A stretch of 64,000 nt of DNA from Arenicola marina. Its lineage: Eukaryota; Annelida; Polychaeta; Arenicolidae. The position numbers and the translations under genes were made by a program. Below, in pieces: positions 58,486-64,000 of the stretch. The notes beneath the pieces are model-generated. The model had not been told where the DNA came from. It saw only the letters and a list, made by a program, of their open reading frames with translations, and ran no database searches. Location: positions 5,134,039-5,198,038 of the forward strand of contig OZ025249.1 of NCBI GenBank assembly GCA_964019135.1. Reading direction: 5' to 3'. The stretch's first letter is position 1; each line of letters begins with the position of its first letter.

Positions 58486-58882
58486 TCACCCCGAAGACCC
58501 GATGGGTCACCAGTGACCCATCACATTTAGACAGGCAGTATCTCAAACAAATCAAGTTAAATCTACTAATATTGCATGTCACCGCTGTCCATAGAGATAT
58601 TCTAGTAAAAATATGGAATAGTTTGTCCAACAGTTATCTTTCAAGTGTTTTAGCAGAGTGTCCCAGTCAAAACACAAGCTGACAAAAAGCAAGGTGCCCC
58701 TGTTGGCACTATAGAGCAAACTCATAATGCACTCATTTTGGCCGCTGTATTAGTTCCGTTATGTTCCTTGGGTGACACACTGGGCCTTCGTGGTAAAGAA
58801 CAAGGAAAAATAATTTTACTACCACATGGTGCTGACGTCAGAATTGTTTGGGTCACCGTTGACCCAATGGGCCTCTGAGGAT
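58486..58882. mobile_element. MITE-like element with palindromic terminal repeats
   Basis: The left end has GATGGGTCACCAGTGACCCA (58501-58520, part of a perfect 10-bp stem with CA loop). The right end has TTGGGTCACCGTTGACCCAA (58848-58867, 8-bp stem). Read inward, the two ends also match each other over about 35 bases with substitutions, giving terminal inverted repeats that are themselves palindromic. No transposase frame lies between. Confidence 0.5.
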
Positions 58883-59625
58883 TAAACCCGCTCCCCTGAA
58901 GCAAGGCGATGATAAGGACTGTTAAAATGGAACTTTTTGGCAATATATTACCCTTTTTTTGAGGAAGAATTGCCGTTTATTTCATGCAAAAAAGTCACCT
59001 TGGCGTCTGATGCCACCTTTTTGTGCACTTTTTGTGCGATCCCGTAGAGGGTAGGGGGGGGGGGATCAATAGTGTTGTGTTATTTTATAGCAAGACACAC
59101 GTACATAATGACCTAATGTATATAATGTGGTTTATAACGTTGGGGCTGTGGAGTATGTTAATGTCTTTGATGTTGCACAGACAGCCACCAACTCGGGGTA
59201 TACATATAAGTTGGCGCCATCTAGCGGCTAGTTTAGCTAATTTGTAAACGGGTAATTCATGCCATAGGCTGTCATCGTAGTTGTAAAACACAGGCCTTTG
59301 AGGAAAACGAGTAATGTATACACCGCAAGTGCCTTCCAAGGAGCAGAAATGGCGCTTAATGAAGAAGTATCGCATTTAATACAGAATCAGTCATCCGACC
59401 AAAGGACTGGTTTTTCATCTATTGGATGAAACTACCAGAGCAGAACTGCGCGTTCTGTGAGTGGTACATGCGGAAGGCCTTATGCAAACGGACAGGCAGT
59501 GCCAGCTAGCCAATCACAAGGCAGCCATGGTAAAGCTTTCAAAGAACTCCAGACGATTCATGTCTACCTTGTGGTGTCATCCTCCCTCTCCGTCCCCATT
59601 ACCATGGTTTCCAGTTCTGTGAATT
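58883..59625. other. Intergenic, no gene seen
   Basis: TTGGCGCCATCTAGCGGCTA at 59211-59230 is a strong CTCF-like match on the minus strand. No coding region. Confidence 0.4.
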
Positions 59626-59626
59626 G

Positions 59627-59692
59627 GTCAGGTCAGGTAAAGCCAGGTCAGGTCAGGTCAAGTCAGGTCAGGTCAGATCAAGACAGGTGACA
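59627..59692. repeat. (AGGTC)n microsatellite
   Basis: Head-to-tail AGGTCAGGTCAGGTCA with a few substitutions. Each overlap recreates the nuclear-receptor half-site AGGTCA. Confidence 0.9.
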
Positions 59693-60565
59693 AAACTCCG
59701 CGAACTTTACGTGCCCCCAACGACTTTTTTTTTTTATTTGTATAACGAATAGTATTTGTGCCTAGGGTGCCTCTGTTACTTTATTAATGAATAAATAATA
59801 ACTGTACATAACCCGTATTTAATGATCCCATATTTTGAAAGTATCGTCAATTACAATAAGAAACAAGAAATAAGTCTCTTAAATATATGTATTTATATTC
59901 GGAGCCACTGACAGTGTTGACAACGCTGACAATATCTTAGAAAGAATAGATCTGTTGGTCGACCTTTATTGAACAAACACGAAGGCATAAGGTGCAGTGT
60001 GCAATAAATAAAAGGAAACATTGTTATCATATTGGTGTATCTCCCAAAGAACGGCGTTCTTGTGACTTTTCCATAATTATACATATCTTAACGTGTTCAT
60101 TGTATCACCACCTGAGTTTTCTTTCAATGTGGTGGAGGGGGACGGGGGCGGCTGCGCTCATGCCCCACCCCCGCCCCCCACCGGCCCCTCGCCGCCCCCG
60201 CTATCAGTAACGTACCTTGTTGGAGGAGGACGCTTCGTACCACCCAGCGCCTCTCTGAAGGGACGACACAACAAAGATACAACCGCCAACGTCCTGGGAC
60301 CACAAACACGGTTTACAACCGCTCCTCGACCCTTCCCCCTCCCCACACCTAGATTGTCAAGAGGGAGGCAGACCGGGGGGGGGGGGCGGAGCTGGTATGT
60401 GGGCGACAGAGGCCCCCATGCCACGGCTAAGGATGAAACCAAGGGAACCATAAACTGCAAGGAAACAGCCATGACCTTGAAAGTATTTGGGGGCCATTGT
60501 CGCCTAAGGTTGATGTGTCTGTAGCAAGCTGACATGTATCATGTCTTGGGGTCGTGTGCAGCACG
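59693..60565. other. No gene seen
   Basis: AT-rich left half, GC-rich right half with G runs near 60376. The open frames here show no recognisable motif. Confidence 0.4.
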
Positions 60566-61316
60566 GGCATCAGTTCTGTGGCCCTATTGTGGGTGCTGGA
60601 TCAGTTCTGTGGCCCTACTGTGGGTGCTGGATCAGTTCTGTGGCCCTATTGTGGGTGCTGGATCAGTTCTGTTGCCCTATTGTGGGTGCTGGATCAGTTC
60701 TGTGGCCCTATGCATGGTAGGTGCTGGATCAGTTCTGTGGCCCTATTGTGGGTGCTGGGTCAGTTCTGTGGCCCTGTTGTGGGTGCTGGATCAGTTCCGT
60801 GGCCCTATTGTGGGTGTTGGATCAGTTCTGTGGCCCTATTGTGGGTTCTGGATCAGTTCTGTGGTCCTATTGTGGGTGCTGAATCAGTTCTGTGGCCCTA
60901 TTGTGGGTGCTGAATCAGTTCTGTGGCCCTATTGTGGGTGCTGGATCAGTTCTGTGGCCCTATGCATGGTGGGTGCTGGATCAGTTCTGTGGCCTCTATG
61001 CTGGGAGCTGGATCAGTTCTGTGGCCCTATGGTGGGTGCTGGATCAGTTCTGTGGCCTCTATGCTGGGAGCTGGATCAGTTCTGTGGCTCTATGGTTGGT
61101 GCTGAATCAGTTCTGTGGCCTCTATGCTGGGAGCTGGATCAGTTCTGTGGCCCTATGGTGGGTGCTGGATCAGTTCTGTTGCCCTATGGTGGGTGCTGGA
61201 TCAGTTCTGTGGCCTGTATGCTGGGAGCTGGATCAGTTCTGTTGCCTTATGGTGGGTGCTGGATCAGTTCTGTGGCCCTATGGTTGGTGCTGGATCAGTT
61301 CTATAGCCCTAATATA
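60566..61316. repeat. 31-bp minisatellite (about 24 copies)
   Basis: Units of ATCAGTTCTGTGGCCCTATT with GTGGGTGCTGG. The right half alternates with a variant carrying GGCCTCTATGCTGGGAGCTG, giving a two-unit higher-order pattern from about 60960. Plus-strand frames are open because of composition. Confidence 0.95.
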
Positions 61317-61545
61317 AATATGGATGGAATTTAATGTATTCACTCACATATCGGCCAATGGATAATGGTTAATGATAATGCGAGCGCGTTATGACTCACA
61401 TTCGTAGGAATAGATTCATGTTTAATAAGCGCAACTCATCATAACGCCACCCATTGTCCACGACACGGGAAATGATAACATTATGACCGCAAACAATATT
61501 TGGATTAATGCGGAATTTTGGGATCTATGGGGGAGGGGGCTTTAG
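61317..61545. other. Unique spacer
   Basis: AT-rich sequence, no feature. Confidence 0.4.
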
Positions 61546-61708
61546 AATAACCTTGCGGCATAGCATTGCGGGCGAAATAACATTGCGGGCGAAATAACAT
61601 TGCGGGCGAAATAACATTGCGGCGCGGAATAACATTGCGGGCGAAATAACATTGCGGCGCGGAATAACATTGCGGCGCGGAATAACTTTGCAGTGCGGAA
61701 TTAACATT
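61546..61708. repeat. 18-bp array with GCGGGCGAAATAACATT
   Basis: About nine units of GCGGGCGAAATAACATT or GCGGCGCGGAATAACATT, mixing two variants. Confidence 0.92.
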
Positions 61709-62785
61709 GCGGGGGCTTTGCACCCCCCCCCCCCCCGCCCCCGCTCCTTGGGAACTTGAGCATACTGTATACGAAAATACACTCTAGGCGAAATACATCG
61801 CAATACAAAGGGTCATTTTGCAGATGCCACCCAGGCGAATCCCCTCCCACTGTCGCAAGTTCACAGAGGGCAAGCCCCCCCCCCCCCCTTTCCCTCTTGC
61901 CCAAGATCCGGCCCTGGAAGGACAGGGTCTGTCTGGTCTCTTCTGCGCGTAGCCTAAATGTACGACCGTCCTGAGAATACAGGATGAGGTTGAAGGCGCA
62001 CTAAAGGAATGAGATAGATATCAATCAGGCGACTCGTAGGCGATCACTGTTAAAGCGGATAACGGGGAGAAGGCTTAATTTAAATGTCGTAGAGACTTCA
62101 ATATACAAGCCAGTTTATTTCTGTTTGTTTTGCTGTAGTTTGCAGATTAATTACTTTTCTAACACTTACACTAAAAATTAGGTATATGTTGGTCACAATT
62201 CCCAGTGCGGGTTTCAACTGCCTCGCCTCCGGGCCCTTTTGTGTAAACAGGCAAAAGTACCTGCTCCTTGTGTTAAAAGATATGTTTCACTTAATACATT
62301 TCACAAAGTCACTCCTAGACACCTGAGGAATGCGATAAAAGGGTACATATACACATATGGGTAGCGTGGAACTGGAATGAGGGCGGGGGGTCTTCAGACA
62401 TGTACGCTAGTCCCTCCTGTCGCCTGTGGATTATAAAAGGCACCCTTTACATACGTTTATGAACGGAGAGTCCAAGTGTATAACCAATGCCCGCTCAACA
62501 AGTCAAGGATAAGACATAAACGGACCGCTTGTCGCCGAGACAAGTCCGATTGATAGCTCTAGGAAAAGAGGAAGTCTGTTTTTATGTGGGCGTCGGTTTC
62601 TGGGGGACAAGATTACCCACGTCACGGGTCTCTCTGGGGTCAACTCGGGTGCACGGGGGGAGGAGAAGGGGGGGGGGGGTGTCGGTAGGTGAGGGTCGCG
62701 TGAAGGTCATTGAGTATGCCAGACGATCTGACGTTGAGAGTGAACGACTGAATTTAATTTAATTAAGTGCAAATTGGGTATTTAA
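61709..62785. other. No gene seen
   Basis: C runs at about 61721-61737 and 61876-61890 flank a segment ending AAGATCCGGCCCTGG (61903-61917), similar to the end of the TIR element at 38948. The rest is unique, non-coding. Confidence 0.4.
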
Positions 62786-63305
62786 GAGGGACAGGCCGCA
62801 GGGACGGGCAGGGGTACACAGGGTAACCGAGGGGAGGGGGGCAGGGACGGGCAGGGGTACACAGGGTAACCGAGGGGAGGGGGGCAGGGACGGGCAGGGG
62901 TACACAGGGTAACGGAGGCGGGGGGACGGGCCGAAGGGACGGGCAGGGGTACACAGGGTAACGGAGGGGGGGGGGCAGGGACGGGCAGGGGTACACAGGG
63001 TAACCGAGGGGAGGGGGGCAGGGACGGGCAGGGGTACACAGGGTAACGGAGAGGGGGACGGGCCGCAGGGACGGGCAGGGGTACACAGGGTAACCGAGGG
63101 GAGGGGGGGGGGGCAGGGACGGGCAGGGGTACACAGGGTAACGGAGGGGGGGGGACGGGCCGCAGGGACGGGCAGGGGTACACAGGGTAACGGAGGCGGG
63201 GGGACGGGCCGAAGGGACGGGCAGGGGTACACAGGGTAACGGATGGGGGGGGGGGCAGGGACGGGCAGGGGTACACAGGGTAACCGAGGGGAGGGGGGGG
63301 GGGGC
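62786..63305. repeat. G-rich minisatellite of 43-60-bp units
   Basis: Ten to eleven units contain GGGACGGGCAGGGGTACACA and GGGTAACSGAGG, separated by G runs of varying length and an optional GGGACGGGCCGAAG block. Strong G-quadruplex potential on the plus strand. Confidence 0.93.
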
Positions 63306-63431
63306 GCATGTATCTGGACCGTCCAGAAGAGGATCTCGAGCGCCGTTGAGTCGTGGAAACTGGTGCTACTGTCAGATATTGAGCGTTTTACGTTATTTGG
63401 AGCCGGCTTCTTGTTTCTGGCCGATAAATTA
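63306..63431. other. Unique spacer
   Basis: No feature beyond short frames. Confidence 0.4.
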
Positions 63432-63612
63432 AATCAAATGAAAATGAAATGAAATGAAATGAAATGAAATGATGAAATGAAATGAAATGAAATGAAATGA
63501 TGAAATGAAATGAAATGAAAGGAAATGAAATGATGAAGTGAAATGAAATGAAATGAAATGAAATAAAATGAAATGAAATGAAATGAAATGAAATGAAATG
63601 AAATGAAATAAA
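63432..63612. repeat. (GAAAT)n pentanucleotide microsatellite
   Basis: About 35 copies of AAATG with ATG and AAATA interruptions. Confidence 0.97.
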
Positions 63613-63756
63613 AAAATTAGCCATTACTCCGCATTTGTTTTCAAAGCCTGATGAGACTAACTACCACGCGATTTTATTTTCCTGTGTGTGCTGTGCAATA
63701 AACAGAACGGTGGGTGGTAGGGCGGGTGCGGGGGCATGGTGAACTGACTCCTCATA

Positions 63757-63796
63757 TCTCCCTCCCCCTCCCCCTCCCCCTCCCCCTCCCCCTCCT
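63757..63796. repeat. (CCCCCT)n hexanucleotide microsatellite
   Basis: Six to seven copies of CTCCCC without interruption. Confidence 0.95.
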
Positions 63797-63844
63797 GTTT
63801 ACGTGAGAGAGCTGTGCTGGTAACATTACTTTTTACTTGCCCTT

Positions 63845-64000
63845 GCCTTGTCACGTACACTGTCACGTACCCTGTCACGTACCCTATCATATACCCTGCC
63901 ACGTACACTGTCACGTACACTGTCACGTACCCTGTCACGTGCATTGTCACGTGCCCTGTCACATGCACTGTCACGTGCCCTGTCACGTGCACTGTCACGT
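63845..64000. repeat. 12-bp array running off the right edge
   Basis: Thirteen units of TGTCACGTACMC or TGTCACGTGCMC; left units carry ACGTAC and right units the CACGTG E-box palindrome. The array is cut by the window end. Confidence 0.95.

Noticed and set aside
60534..61334. 266-codon frame with hydrophobic repeats as a membrane protein
   Set aside because: It is the translation of the 31-bp minisatellite, open in several plus-strand phases.
62786..63305. Homing-endonuclease-like sites from repeated ACAGGGTAAC
   Set aside because: Only a partial resemblance to a known recognition sequence, produced by repetition of one unit.

Overview
This window is nuclear DNA from an animal, almost certainly an invertebrate. 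It has spliced genes with GT-AG introns, tRNA-derived SINEs, a decayed Ty3/gypsy retrotransposon and foldback elements, together with a very large amount of tandem repeat DNA and G/C homopolymer tracts. No bacterial, plasmid, phage or CRISPR features are present. The species is not identifiable from the sequence. The reverse-strand SINE near 40.4-40.6 kb and the GTGA-rich stretch near 41.9 kb remind me of molluscan repeats, and large intronic minisatellites are also known from amphioxus, so a lophotrochozoan or cephalochordate is the best guess.

Only a few pieces of protein-coding gene can be supported. (1) At 6606-6680 (+) is the last coding exon of a receptor protein tyrosine phosphatase of the PTPRA/PTPRE type, ending FATYANFK. 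Everything to its left is its last intron, filled by about 153 copies of a 43-bp minisatellite. (2) At 43406-55995 (+) is a complete three-exon Ly6/uPAR (three-finger) GPI-anchored surface protein of 127 residues. Its 7.5-kb first intron is almost entirely a 40/42-bp minisatellite running into the 3' splice site. (3) In intron 2 of that gene, near 52.3-52.7 kb, lie pieces that look like a relic or alternative second Ly6 half-domain. (4) At 31907-32291 (-) are two exons of an unrecognised small protein; the upstream exon may be 4-5 kb further right. (5) At 39677 (+) is a weak candidate exon of unknown family.

Layout: 1-6590 minisatellite/intron; 6606-6680 PTPR exon; 6.7-17 kb gene-poor sequence with tandem arrays (20, 36, ~22, 21, 33-36 and 14 bp); 13.3-13.4 kb possible non-coding first exon; 17-27.9 kb non-coding, with CpG-rich patches, a CCC-rich tract and a 22-bp array; 27.9-28.8 kb deleted gypsy element; 30-31.2 kb arrays; 31.9-37 kb small minus-strand gene and AT-rich intron; 37.9-41 kb hairpins, a TIR element, a transposon end and a SINE; 42.87-43.06 kb SINE with perfect target-site duplication; 43.2-56.15 kb Ly6 gene; 58.5-58.9 kb MITE-like element; 59.6-64 kb further arrays, the last one running off the right edge.

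The strongest theme is the link between minisatellites and 3' splice sites. In both clear genes an array of many kilobases ends within a few bases of a functional acceptor, and every repeat unit carries an acceptor-like polypyrimidine-AG. In the Ly6 gene the acceptor itself is a modified repeat unit, and intron 1 is open in frame with the signal peptide, so intron retention would extend the secreted reading frame by more than 2,400 codons.
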